The position numbers were made by a program, and so were the translations under genes. Below, piece after piece: positions 1 through 9,390 of a stretch of 64,000 nt of DNA. Origin of the DNA: an uncultured Planctomycetota bacterium. Its GTDB lineage: Bacteria > Planctomycetota > Planctomycetia > Gemmatales > HRBIN36. The DNA lies in the NCBI GenBank assembly GCA_937944855.1, contig CALFAY010000032.1, positions 121,633 through 185,632 on the forward strand, written 5' to 3'. The notes beneath the pieces are model-generated. The model ran no database searches. It saw nothing but the letters and a program-made list of their open reading frames with translations, and was not told where the DNA came from. Position 1 is the first letter of the stretch; every line of letters begins with the position of its first letter.

Positions 1-888
1 GGTTCGACGACCCAGGACACCACGGCATTCGTCGAAGAAGGCATCACCTATCCCACGGAGCTTCAGCGGTTGCTCAACGAACGACTGGCTGACGACCGAA
101 TCGTGGTGGAGACGATCAACGCTGGATTTGCTGCCCACTCGACCTTGCACATGCTGATTCTGCTTCAGACGGAATTGCTAGAGCTGAAACCCGACGTGTT
201 GATCGTTTACGAGAACATCAACGATTTGACGGTGAACTACTTTCCTGGTCCGACCTTACCGGCCTACGCCAACAAGTTCCTGCATCCGTACTATCTGCCG
301 CCGGAAATGACCGTCGAACGGGCGACGTTGTTGGACCATTCCCGCTTCTACACCTGGACCAAGGCCCGCTTGAGAACGGTAGTGAATCGGACCATCCGCT
401 ACACCGACGAGCCGCTCGATCTGCCCCATGCACATGTCTTTCGTCGCAATCTGCAAAGCATGATTGCCGTGGCTCAGGCTCACGGCATCCATGCGGTGCT
501 CGGGCAGCAGGCTCTGGCCGCCGATCAGGCACTCTTCGAGAAGCACTTCCGCACCAAGTCGTACAACACGGTCGTAGTTTACCCGCGAATCGCTCAACTG
601 GTGCAGCACTTTGAGCACTACAACGGCATTGTGCGCGAGGTGGCCGATGCCCACGGACTTACCTGCGTCAACGTCTATGAACGCCTGAAGTATCGCCACG
701 ACCTGTTCGCCGACGTCGTTCACCTTCACGCCGCCGGGTCGCGGGAAGTCGCCCAGGAGTTTGCCGACCGGATTTGGCAGGATCAGGGTTTCCAGCGCAT
801 CCTCGCTGAGAAGCGTCGGATGAGGAGCCTCGCCCATCGAGGGAACGGAACAGGACAAGACCCATTCAAGGAGGAGGTAGGCCCATGA
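1..888 (+). CDS. SGNH/GDSL-type hydrolase-like protein, 5' end outside window
   Basis: Frame is open from base 1 (GSTTQDTTAFVEEGITYPTELQRLLNERL...), with VIVYENINDLTVNY and DVVHLHAAGSREVA resembling SGNH blocks; stop at 888. Confidence 0.7.
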   Translation, partial: GSTTQDTTAFVEEGITYPTELQRLLNERLADDRIVVETINAGFAAHSTLHMLILLQTELLELKPDVLIVYENINDLTVNYFPGPTLPAYANKFLHPYYLPPEMTVERATLLDHSRFYTWTKARLRTVVNRTIRYTDEPLDLPHAHVFRRNLQSMIAVAQAHGIHAVLGQQALAADQALFEKHFRTKSYNTVVVYPRIAQLVQHFEHYNGIVREVADAHGLTCVNVYERLKYRHDLFADVVHLHAAGSREVAQEFADRIWQDQGFQRILAEKRRMRSLAHRGNGTGQDPFKEEVGP

Positions 889-1580
889 AAGGATTGTGGC
901 TGATGGGATCGGTTTGCGTCACTGTGTTGACGCTTCACGCCGAAACTCGGGGCCAGCCCGAGCCGCCGCCGTTGCGGCTGACCGATCCTTCAAAACCTGC
1001 CAGCGAGCCGGGCGACTTGAAACCCGTGGCGCCAAGGCAAGGTCCGCTGCCGTTGACGCCTCCGCCCGCTCCGTCCCTCACTCCGTCGGTTACGGAAACT
1101 CGCCCCAGTCAGCCGGTCACGGGCTTCGTCGTTCCAGGCAAGCCGGATGCCGCATCACAACCAGGCACGCTCGAAGGCCCGATACCGCCGCCTTCGGGAC
1201 CAACTCCCGCCACGGTCACGATTCAGGTTCCGGCTAATGCGACCCTGTACTTCGGCGAGCAACGCATGAACCAGACGGGAACGACGCGGACCTTCCGCTC
1301 CCCGCCTTTGGAGCCGGGAAAGACCTACGTTTACAAGGTCAAGGTGAGCTGGCCTTCCGGACCCGGGCAGACCGCCTACAGTGCCGAGCATGAGATCACC
1401 GTTCGGGCAGGACAGACCACCGTGCTTGACTTCACGCCTCTGGCCAAGGCTGGATCGCCAATCACCAACCAGCCGGCGACCGGAAACCTCCCGCCCGTCC
1501 AGCCGACGCCGCGTTGGCGGCTTCCGGACTTCTCCGACATCTTTCGGCGGACGTCCCGGCCGTCACCGCAGGCACCTTGA
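885..1580 (+). CDS. Proline-rich secreted protein with TIGR03000-like domain
   Basis: Signal-like N-terminus; VTIQVPANATLYFGEQRMNQTGTTRTFRSPPLEPGKTYVYKVKVSW resembles the planctomycete TIGR03000 domain; ATGA overlap with the previous gene. Confidence 0.75.
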   Translation: MKGLWLMGSVCVTVLTLHAETRGQPEPPPLRLTDPSKPASEPGDLKPVAPRQGPLPLTPPPAPSLTPSVTETRPSQPVTGFVVPGKPDAASQPGTLEGPIPPPSGPTPATVTIQVPANATLYFGEQRMNQTGTTRTFRSPPLEPGKTYVYKVKVSWPSGPGQTAYSAEHEITVRAGQTTVLDFTPLAKAGSPITNQPATGNLPPVQPTPRWRLPDFSDIFRRTSRPSPQAP

Positions 1581-1611
1581 AACCAAGGCAGGGTTTCTGA
1601 AGTTCACGCGA

Positions 1612-1646
1612 AAGCGCCCGGTCAGTCTGATTGGCCGGGCGTTTCG
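1612..1646. terminator. Stem-loop between convergent genes, possible bidirectional terminator
   Basis: cgcccgg (1615-1621) pairs with ccgggcg (1635-1641), followed by tttcgtatt. Confidence 0.5.
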
Positions 1647-2116
1647 TATTGCAAGACCCACCCTTCAGATGCCTCACCAGTGTTGTGAGGACTTGGACTG
1701 GCAGCGGCCGATCTCCAGAGTCGGACGCGCCCCCGCACCATGCCGCCGTAAAGCACGGCAATGATCTCGCCCTCCGACCACCGCAACGGTTCATAAACTC
1801 CTGCGTCGATTCGTCTGACTTCCCCGCGGCCGCCGCTGATCGGGCCTTCGTAGTCCAGATAGACCAGGCGATGGTCGGCGATGCGTTCGGCAGTCTGCTC
1901 CGTGCCGGGGTGCGGCACCGAGTCCAGACGCCAAGTCAACAGCTTCATTCCGTCTTGAAGCATCAGGTCGTAGTGACTGTCGCTGGCGTGCTGGTGGTGC
2001 AGCAGCACCCACCGCTGCGAACCTCTGGACATGCCATGATGGCTCCCTGGGGGACTCGATACTCTGCCGGGATTGCCCACCACAAACACCTTAACGCTTT
2101 CGCAGCGGCCGGCCAA
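1622..2116 (-). CDS. LigD 3'-phosphoesterase (PE)-like domain protein; alternative start at 2032
   Basis: WVLLHHQHASDSHYDLMLQDGMKLLTWRLDSVP resembles the PE-domain N-terminus (HH.AS..HYD..L). Confidence 0.6.
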   Translation of the reverse strand: MAGRCESVKVFVVGNPGRVSSPPGSHHGMSRGSQRWVLLHHQHASDSHYDLMLQDGMKLLTWRLDSVPHPGTEQTAERIADHRLVYLDYEGPISGGRGEVRRIDAGVYEPLRWSEGEIIAVLYGGMVRGRVRLWRSAAASPSPHNTGEASEGWVLQYETPGQSD

Positions 2117-2221
2117 TGCTCTGAGTCAGAACCCGTAAATCACCGAACTGCGACATGCCGACAAGGGATGCTGAGATGGCGGCGTTGCGAACCAGGAAGC
2201 CTTCAGACTCCGGGTCGCCTC

Positions 2222-2764
2222 ATGGAAGTGAAACTGAATCTTCCGGCACGCGCATGGGCGGCCTTGGACGCAGCGTTAGCCTTTTTCCGCTCCGCCCCGG
2301 GAGACATTCTCTCCGCTCGTCCGCTTATGCGGCATTGCCGGTTTCTGCACCATCTCCTGAACAAGTCCGGGTTGCGTTCGAGTTATGTTCGCGTCGGCTC
2401 CGTGGCTCCGGGCCGGGATCTCCTGCGGCTCCGCGTTCATGGGGAGCACAGCCCGCATCAGCCTTTGGAAATCAACTTGCCCAGCAGCGTCGCTCGGGGT
2501 CTGGCCGAAGCCTGCCTGACCATTATCGAGGTCCAGACCGACGCGGAGTTAGGGCAGCTGCTCGACCACGAGGCCGAAGAACTTCTGGCTGCCAAACTGT
2601 TTCTCAGCGAATTGCGTCGTACCTGTGTTAGAAGACTCATTCCGCAGCGGCGTGGCCGGGGACTGATTGTCTGGGACGAGAGACGACGCGAGTATCTGTT
2701 CACCGCTCAAGCCGCCTGGCGCGTCCAGCAACACTTTCTGCGTGCGGGGGCCTCTCCCAATTGA
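2222..2764 (+). CDS. Hypothetical protein (MEVKLNLPARAWAALD...)
   Basis: Open frame with plausible internal ATG at 2222; no family recognised. Confidence 0.5.
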   Translation: MEVKLNLPARAWAALDAALAFFRSAPGDILSARPLMRHCRFLHHLLNKSGLRSSYVRVGSVAPGRDLLRLRVHGEHSPHQPLEINLPSSVARGLAEACLTIIEVQTDAELGQLLDHEAEELLAAKLFLSELRRTCVRRLIPQRRGRGLIVWDERRREYLFTAQAAWRVQQHFLRAGASPN

Positions 2765-2774
2765 CGGGAGGGCG

Positions 2775-4409
2775 TCACAGGTCGAAACCGGCGCTGGCGA
2801 GCTTGCGTCGGGCGTCCTTGGCCCGGGGCGATTGCGGTGCGCGTTGGATGACCAGTTGCAGGACTTTTCCACCGAACTCGCGGGCTGGCCCATTCTGTTC
2901 GGCGAAATGAAATCCGAGGTAAAACAAATCCTCGGGATCAAGAAACCTGGCCTTGGCGAGATGTCCGAGGAGATCGAAGCTGCGGTCCTGCAAGAGCCGA
3001 GCGAACTGAGCCAGGGAAGGCTCGGCTTGTCGAGCTTCGGGAGCCAGGTTGTGGTCCGCGATCTTCAGCCCGGTAGCCGCCAGCTCAAACCGAATCGCAG
3101 GACCACAGGCTGCGTCCCGGGCCAGCAAACGAAGATAGTTCACTGTCCCGGCGTAGTCTTTCTTCTTGCGGAGAGCCAAGGCCCGGCTTTCGATTTGTTC
3201 CCGCAGCCAGGCAGCGTCGGAGTGTCGGAGCAGATGGAAAAGAGGTTCGGCACGGCGGTCCTCGGCTTCATGGTATTGACAGGCCTTCGTCAGCACGCGC
3301 TCGCGAAGCGCCGTCGGCAATTCGCCCTCAATGGCTCGGGCCAAATCCCAGGCGGTTTCCGGACGGGAAGCGTCGAGCAAGGCCTCGATCAAGCTTTTGC
3401 GGCCTGTGGGGGTGCTACGCAAAGCAGCCAAAGCAGCTTCCCGAAGCCGCCGATCGCCGTGGTCCAGTTGCGCCGTCAGTCCGCGGGCTACGTCCGGGTG
3501 CGGAAAACTCCCGAGCTTTTCGACGGCGAAGCGGCGGATGGCCACATCGGGTGCGTCGAAGAGTTTGGAAAGTAGCGGCACGAGTTTCGGCGTCGCGGGC
3601 ACCTGCTGTAACAGCATCATCGCGGGTGCGGCGATCTGGAAATCCGAGTCCAAGGCGCATTGGACCAGCATTGCAAGGTGCTTTTCACCGCGCGGCGGTC
3701 CCAAGTTGCCGAGAGCTTGCAAGGCGGAAGCTCGCACTGCCGGCGGTCGTTTCGAATTGATGCGCGACCAGAAAATGGACTCGGACGCCGGATCGTGCAG
3801 GGCGGCCAGAACCCGCAGCATGGCAGCCTCGGAAGCGGACGACAGCTTGCCGGCGCTTTTGCCGCTGAGTTTTTCGATGAGGTATCGGGTCAGAGCTTTT
3901 CGCCGTCCAGGAGGCAGCTTGGGGACGTCGGCGGCCAGCGACTTGGCGGCGGCCGTGACGACGGCGTCATCCTCGTCGAGCAGAGAGTGGGCAGCTGCCA
4001 CGGCGGCGGCGTCGGTATCTCCGTGAGCCAACGCGGAAACGACACGGCTCCGTTGGGCCGTGGGCAATTCGTGCATGAGTTTTTCGATTGCCTTCGCCCC
4101 TCGGCTGCCGAGATTGCCGGCCGCCTCCGCAGCCGATTCCAGCTCGGCTCCACCCCGGCGGACAAGCTCCAACAGGCGGGGCAGCGCCTGCTCCGCTTTA
4201 ATTTTTCCAAGGGCTTCGATGGCCGCCAGCCGCAGATCAAGGTCTTCGTCTTCCGTCGCCGAGAGCAAGGCTTTGACCAGGGCCGAGTCTCGAGAGCCGA
4301 TCGCGGAGCCTACCAGCACCGCAGCTCGACGCAACGGGAGCGGTCCTTCCCCGATCAATCGCACAAGGCCTTTCAAGGTGGCATCGGCCATGAATCCACT
4401 CTTTGGCAC
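2775..4409 (-). CDS. HEAT-repeat protein
   Basis: 544 aa with repeated helical units such as LDLRLAAIEALGKIKAEQALPRLLELVRRGG and PAVRASALQALGNLGPPRGEKHLAMLV. Confidence 0.8.
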   Translation of the reverse strand: MPKSGFMADATLKGLVRLIGEGPLPLRRAAVLVGSAIGSRDSALVKALLSATEDEDLDLRLAAIEALGKIKAEQALPRLLELVRRGGAELESAAEAAGNLGSRGAKAIEKLMHELPTAQRSRVVSALAHGDTDAAAVAAAHSLLDEDDAVVTAAAKSLAADVPKLPPGRRKALTRYLIEKLSGKSAGKLSSASEAAMLRVLAALHDPASESIFWSRINSKRPPAVRASALQALGNLGPPRGEKHLAMLVQCALDSDFQIAAPAMMLLQQVPATPKLVPLLSKLFDAPDVAIRRFAVEKLGSFPHPDVARGLTAQLDHGDRRLREAALAALRSTPTGRKSLIEALLDASRPETAWDLARAIEGELPTALRERVLTKACQYHEAEDRRAEPLFHLLRHSDAAWLREQIESRALALRKKKDYAGTVNYLRLLARDAACGPAIRFELAATGLKIADHNLAPEARQAEPSLAQFARLLQDRSFDLLGHLAKARFLDPEDLFYLGFHFAEQNGPAREFGGKVLQLVIQRAPQSPRAKDARRKLASAGFDL

Positions 4410-4705
4410 AGGCTACGTTCTTGCTGGAATCGCTTCCGCGGGTATTCTCCTGCTCCCATTTGGGATCCGCAAGGGGACGCTGCTCCGCTCGACAATTGCT
4501 GCCACACGATCGCGAATTTTCGATTGTAGCGATTGTGCCAGAAACGGAGGCTCAGCAACAGCTAATAAATGGAGGGATTCGGAATTTCTCCAAAATGTAC
4601 TGGCATTGCCGCCAACCGGCGATTTAAGATAGGTTCATGTCTGCTGCTGCGAGAGTGATGCGGCTCGCGGCCACATCTTAACCTGTTCTGATGGAGTCGT
4701 GGACA

Positions 4706-7700
4706 ATGACCACTGTCCTACGTCTGATGGCTGTTGCTGCGGTACTGGGCGCGGTAGCCGTCATCCTGCACTCACCCCTGTTTGGCGATTCTGCCACGGA
4801 CAAAGACCCGCTGCGGAGACCGCTGCCTCCGGAAAAGAGCCGGTCCGTCGAGGAGCGAAGTGCGGATGCGGCCGAGAGCTTCCTCGGAAAGATCGCCGCT
4901 GCGAAGTTTGCTCAGGACGGCATTCTTACCTATCAGACCAAGGACGGCGAGACGCTGTTTGCCCTGAAAGTTCAGCCGAAGCTGGCCGCCACCCCCTCCC
5001 GTCCAACCGATTACGCTGTGCTCGTGGACACGACGGCCAGCCAGGCAGGTCCGTTCCACTTCATTCAGCGGGTGTTGCTGAACAACTTGGTCAAATCCCT
5101 CAAGCCAGATGACCGCATCTCGATTTGGAACGTCAACACCCGGCCCCTCGAGCTAACGCATGGCTTTGTGGCCCCCAAGCCAGAATCTGTCGGCGAGGCG
5201 CTGAAGGACTTGGACAGGTTCGTGCCCATGGGAGCGGCAGACCTCAAGACGGCCATCGAACGGGCGGTAGCGGGCTTTGAAAACCGAGCGGGGCGGAAAC
5301 AGGTTCTGCTGTACGTTGGCGATGGCATGAGCACCCTCAATCCGCTCAAATCCAAGGAAATCGCCGAGCTTTCGCGGAACATGGTCGAACGGCGCATCAC
5401 GTTCTTCCCCGTGCCCCTGGGACCGATGTTCGACCCGCAAGTGATTCATGGCCTGGCCACGGCGACCGGCGGTACCGCCCTGCGGGTCGATGTCCGTGAG
5501 AGCGTGGAAACGACCCTGAAACGGTTCACCGATGCGATCCATCAACCGATCCTCTATCCAGACGCCATTCGCTTCCCCGCGGAAGTGGCCGAGTTCTATC
5601 CGTCCCGGCTTCCTCCTCTCCGCGGCGATGCCCCCACGCTGGTGGTCGGCCGGTTCAAGGACGTGCCTGAATCCCTGGAGTTCACGATTGCCGGCAAAGT
5701 GGAAGATCGGCCTTACGAAGCTCGCCTCAGCGACAAGGTCCAGGCAAGTTCCAATGACTGCTTCTTCCTGACCTCGATGGTGCAGCAGTGGAAGAAAGCC
5801 AATGATCAACCAGCACTTTTGCGGGCGGACCGCACCCTGGCTTTCGCCTTCGAGCAAATGAACGTCGCTCGGGACGAACTTCTGGCTCAGGCTCGGATCG
5901 CCCTGGCTCATGATCAGCTGGAGGTGGCGGCCAAGCTCTTCGCTCAAGCCGAGGAGATGGATCCGTCCGACCCGGCGGCCCGTTCCGGCACGCTGTTGGT
6001 CCAGCACATGCAGAAGAAACGCCAAAAACAACTGGCGATGGCTCAGGAACAAGATCGAGGCGCGAACCAGGGCGGCGGTCAGCCTCCGGCGGGGGCCCAG
6101 GAAGAGGACGCCCTGAAGCGGGTTGAACAACAGCGCCTTATAGAGGAACAGCGCGTCAAACTGGAGGTTCAGCAGGCCATTCGTCAGGCTCGGGCGGAGC
6201 TGAACACCTCTCCTGAACTGGCCATCGAGCGCCTGAAACTACTCCTGGACACCGTCCAACGGCACCCGGACATCCGGGAGGAACTGCGTCGCGATCTGGC
6301 CCGTCAACTGGAGAATGAAACGCGAGCAGCGACGCTCCAGGCGGAGCGCATCCGAGCGGCCCGAATCGAAAACGACCGACGCCTGGCTCAGGCTCGGGCA
6401 CAGGCTGAACTTCAGGCCCAAAGGGCCCAGCGCGAGCAGAACATCGCTACGGCCCTGGCCCAATTCCGGAATCTGATGGATCAAGCCCGGTACGAGGAAG
6501 CCTATCGTCAGGCCCTGATCGGAAAGGAACTGGCTCCGGATCTGGTCCAGGCAGAACAAGCTCGCTTCCAGTCGCTGTATGCCAGCAACCTAAGGGCCTA
6601 CAACGAGATCATTGAAGCCAAGCGGGATAACTTCCTGGCTACGCTCAACTTGGTGGATCGGTCGGGAATTCCGTTCCCGGACGAACCGCCGATCCAGTAC
6701 CCTCCAGCGAGCTTTTTCAAGAATTCACTGTACCGAAATTGGGGCGAACTGTCCGAGCACCGCATCAAGCGGTGGTCGGTCCAGACATTCGAGGATCGTC
6801 CCGATCGGTTGACAGAAGCTCTGGAACTCCAGTCATTGATGTATCAGCCGACGGACAAGCTCCGCAGCGGCTTCGATCCGGGCACCGGTCTCAAGGACGC
6901 ACTGGAAACGATCGAACGGCTTGTCAGTACACCTTCGCTGCCTGTCAACTTCCGGATCAACTACAAGTCGTTCAAAGAGGAAGCCAATGAAGAACCGGAC
7001 GCCGTGGACAACAAGCCGGTGAGCCTGCCCGGGTTGCCGAAAGGATCCAAGATCGCTCTCGGCTCGCTCCTGGCCGAGCTGCTGGCTCAGGTGGATGCTG
7101 AGTACATCGTTCGCCGTGATCACATCGAAATCACACACTACAAGGCCCAGATCGCGGAAAAGGCCATTCGCGTTTATCCCGTCGGCGAATTGGTCATCAT
7201 GCTCAACAACCCAATGCTCGCCATGGGTGGCATGGGCGGCTTTGGCGGTGGGTTCCCCGGCGGCTTTGGTGGACTCGGTGGCTTTGGCGGTGGCGGGTTC
7301 CCCGGCGGCTTTGGCGGTCTGGGTGGGTTCGGTGGCGGCTTAGGTGGGTTCGGCGGTTTGGGTGGGTTCGGTGGCGGCTTTGGCGGTGGCGGGTTCTTCG
7401 GAGTCAATGACCCGATGACCCGCACCATGAATGCTAACAATTTGATGAACCTTATCCGCAATGTCGTCGGACGCCGGGATGAGTGGTACGAGGATCCGAA
7501 CGCTCAGGCGGGGGCCGGCGGCGGGCTGGGCGGACCAGGCGGCGGCGGTCTGGGAGGTCCGGCAGGAGGCGGCGGAGCCGGTTTCGGGTTCGGCGGGCCG
7601 GTCTTCTCCGGCGGTACTACGGATCCCAACGCCAACGACATCGCCTATTTCGACCCAGTCATGGCTCTGGTGGTCAAGGGAACCACTCGCTTCAATCCGC

Positions 7701-9244
7701 GATTGGCCCCGCCACGACCTGGGCGGGAGGATGCAGCTGGAGCTATGCTGGATCCCCCCGGCAAAGACAGGATTCTTGCCAGTGGCGGACCAAACGCTCC
7801 GGAAAAGAAGCCCGGTGGAAAAGGATCTGAGGACAACGGCTTGGCTTCCGCGAACGCGGAACAATCTAAACCGACGGTTTCCGCCAACGGAGCCAAGGAC
7901 GAAGTGGCTTCCGCCAATCTTGATCCCAAGGTGATCTGGGACGAAGCCTTGGCCAAGAGTCAACCGCAAAGTGCGTTTCTAATCGCTGCCGCTTCGTTCC
8001 TGGCTGAGTACGGCAAATTTGACCACTCGGCTGAGTTGCTCAAGGCAGCAATTCGTCGGGGCGTGATGGCCCGGCCGTGGATGTTCGAGGCCATCGGCTG
8101 CGCCTTGGAGATTTGCCACGGCGATCCGGAAGAAATCGAGCGCGCCTACTTGTCTGCCGCAGACCTGAGGCCCAATGATGCCGAGGGCTATCTGCTGGCG
8201 GCGAAGGTGATGGCAACGCATCGCAAGCACGCCCGAGCGATCGAGTTCTGTCGTCACAGTGCCGCCCTCCTGCCGGGCTTGCCGCAGGCTTATCTCCAAG
8301 CCCTCGACATCGCCCTGGAAGCGAAGGATGTCAAGGGCATGGCTTGGGCGGCGGAAAACCTGCTCTCCCGCGAGTGGCCGGTTAACCAGAGCGATATTGT
8401 GCACCGTGCCAGAAAAGCAGTCGCCGACTTAGCTGCGAAGCTGGCGGTGGAAGGCCGCGCCCACGAGGCGGAGGAGCTGGTCAAGACGAGCGAAAGGCCA
8501 AGCCCGCGTGACTTGGTGATCCGGCTCCAATGGCAGGGAGAAGCGGATCTTGACCTTGTCGTCTCCGAGCCGACCGGCACGGAATGTTCTTTCCGCTCTC
8601 GCTTGACTCCGGCGGGAGGCGTGCTGCAAGGGGACCTCGCTGCCGAGGCGCGTACCGAAGTTTACTCAGCCGCCAAGGCGTTCCCCGGAGAGTTCCGGGT
8701 GACGGTACGCCGCGTCTGGGGCAGGCCGGTCGCCAACAAGGCGACGCTGGAAATCATCCGGCACCAGAGCACCGATGCCGAGGAAGTGCAACGGGAAACG
8801 ATCTTTCTGGACGGCGAATCGCCGATCACCGTGAAGCTGGATCGCGGCCGACGCACTTCGTTGGAGGAAGTCCCACCGCTGGACAGCGTCCGGCAAGCCT
8901 TCCAGACCACCCCGGCGGAAGATCGTGCTCAGGTCGAGCAGCAGTTGCGTAAGCTCGCCTTGCCGATCACGGTCGGCATCGACGATGGCCGATTCCGGGC
9001 AGGCATGGCCCAGCGGGCGGTACGCAGCCGTCCATCGCCGTCTCTGCTGGAACGGATGGGCCAGAACGCTGAAGATGTCGTGCATCACAGCACGGTCAAG
9101 CCGTACCTCAATAGCGGTCTGAGCTTCACGGCTCAAACGAGCCGATCGGCGGACGGCAACGGTCTGCTGCTGAAATTCAAGCCGGTGTTCAGCCACCTGG
9201 AAGAGCGTCTGCCGACCCTGCCGGTGGTGCCCGGCGGACAGTGA
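4706..9244 (+). CDS. Large VWA-domain protein with coiled coil, STN-like segment, Gly-rich tract, TPR-like region and DUF2135-like C-terminal region
   Basis: MIDAS-like YAVLVDTTASQAG, Gln/Arg-rich coiled coil, GGMGGFGGGFPGGFGG tract, and WQGEADLDLVVSEPTGTECSF near the C-terminus. ORF opens at 4691. Confidence 0.8.
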   Translation: MTTVLRLMAVAAVLGAVAVILHSPLFGDSATDKDPLRRPLPPEKSRSVEERSADAAESFLGKIAAAKFAQDGILTYQTKDGETLFALKVQPKLAATPSRPTDYAVLVDTTASQAGPFHFIQRVLLNNLVKSLKPDDRISIWNVNTRPLELTHGFVAPKPESVGEALKDLDRFVPMGAADLKTAIERAVAGFENRAGRKQVLLYVGDGMSTLNPLKSKEIAELSRNMVERRITFFPVPLGPMFDPQVIHGLATATGGTALRVDVRESVETTLKRFTDAIHQPILYPDAIRFPAEVAEFYPSRLPPLRGDAPTLVVGRFKDVPESLEFTIAGKVEDRPYEARLSDKVQASSNDCFFLTSMVQQWKKANDQPALLRADRTLAFAFEQMNVARDELLAQARIALAHDQLEVAAKLFAQAEEMDPSDPAARSGTLLVQHMQKKRQKQLAMAQEQDRGANQGGGQPPAGAQEEDALKRVEQQRLIEEQRVKLEVQQAIRQARAELNTSPELAIERLKLLLDTVQRHPDIREELRRDLARQLENETRAATLQAERIRAARIENDRRLAQARAQAELQAQRAQREQNIATALAQFRNLMDQARYEEAYRQALIGKELAPDLVQAEQARFQSLYASNLRAYNEIIEAKRDNFLATLNLVDRSGIPFPDEPPIQYPPASFFKNSLYRNWGELSEHRIKRWSVQTFEDRPDRLTEALELQSLMYQPTDKLRSGFDPGTGLKDALETIERLVSTPSLPVNFRINYKSFKEEANEEPDAVDNKPVSLPGLPKGSKIALGSLLAELLAQVDAEYIVRRDHIEITHYKAQIAEKAIRVYPVGELVIMLNNPMLAMGGMGGFGGGFPGGFGGLGGFGGGGFPGGFGGLGGFGGGLGGFGGLGGFGGGFGGGGFFGVNDPMTRTMNANNLMNLIRNVVGRRDEWYEDPNAQAGAGGGLGGPGGGGLGGPAGGGGAGFGFGGPVFSGGTTDPNANDIAYFDPVMALVVKGTTRFNPRLAPPRPGREDAAGAMLDPPGKDRILASGGPNAPEKKPGGKGSEDNGLASANAEQSKPTVSANGAKDEVASANLDPKVIWDEALAKSQPQSAFLIAAASFLAEYGKFDHSAELLKAAIRRGVMARPWMFEAIGCALEICHGDPEEIERAYLSAADLRPNDAEGYLLAAKVMATHRKHARAIEFCRHSAALLPGLPQAYLQALDIALEAKDVKGMAWAAENLLSREWPVNQSDIVHRARKAVADLAAKLAVEGRAHEAEELVKTSERPSPRDLVIRLQWQGEADLDLVVSEPTGTECSFRSRLTPAGGVLQGDLAAEARTEVYSAAKAFPGEFRVTVRRVWGRPVANKATLEIIRHQSTDAEEVQRETIFLDGESPITVKLDRGRRTSLEEVPPLDSVRQAFQTTPAEDRAQVEQQLRKLALPITVGIDDGRFRAGMAQRAVRSRPSPSLLERMGQNAEDVVHHSTVKPYLNSGLSFTAQTSRSADGNGLLLKFKPVFSHLEERLPTLPVVPGGQ

Positions 9245-9278
9245 CGTGGCAGTGCCCTCCTTGGTGGAATGCAACTCC

Positions 9279-9308
9279 AGGCCCACGGATCGCACCGTCC
9301 GTGGGCCT
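9279..9308 (+). terminator. Rho-independent-type terminator after the VWA gene
   Basis: Perfect 11-bp inverted repeat aggcccacgga/tccgtgggcct with short loop, followed by ttccctt. Confidence 0.75.
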
Positions 9309-9390
9309 TTCCCTTGCGGCTTCTTACCAAGCCCGTTAAGTTGACTGAAAAGCAGTCAAGTTTCGCCGCGAGTCCTTATCCCATACGGCC

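Noticed and set aside
7223-7400. Tandem ggtggcggctttggc repeats as a CRISPR or satellite array
   Set aside because: Fully in frame, encoding a Gly/Phe-rich tract; no unique spacers.
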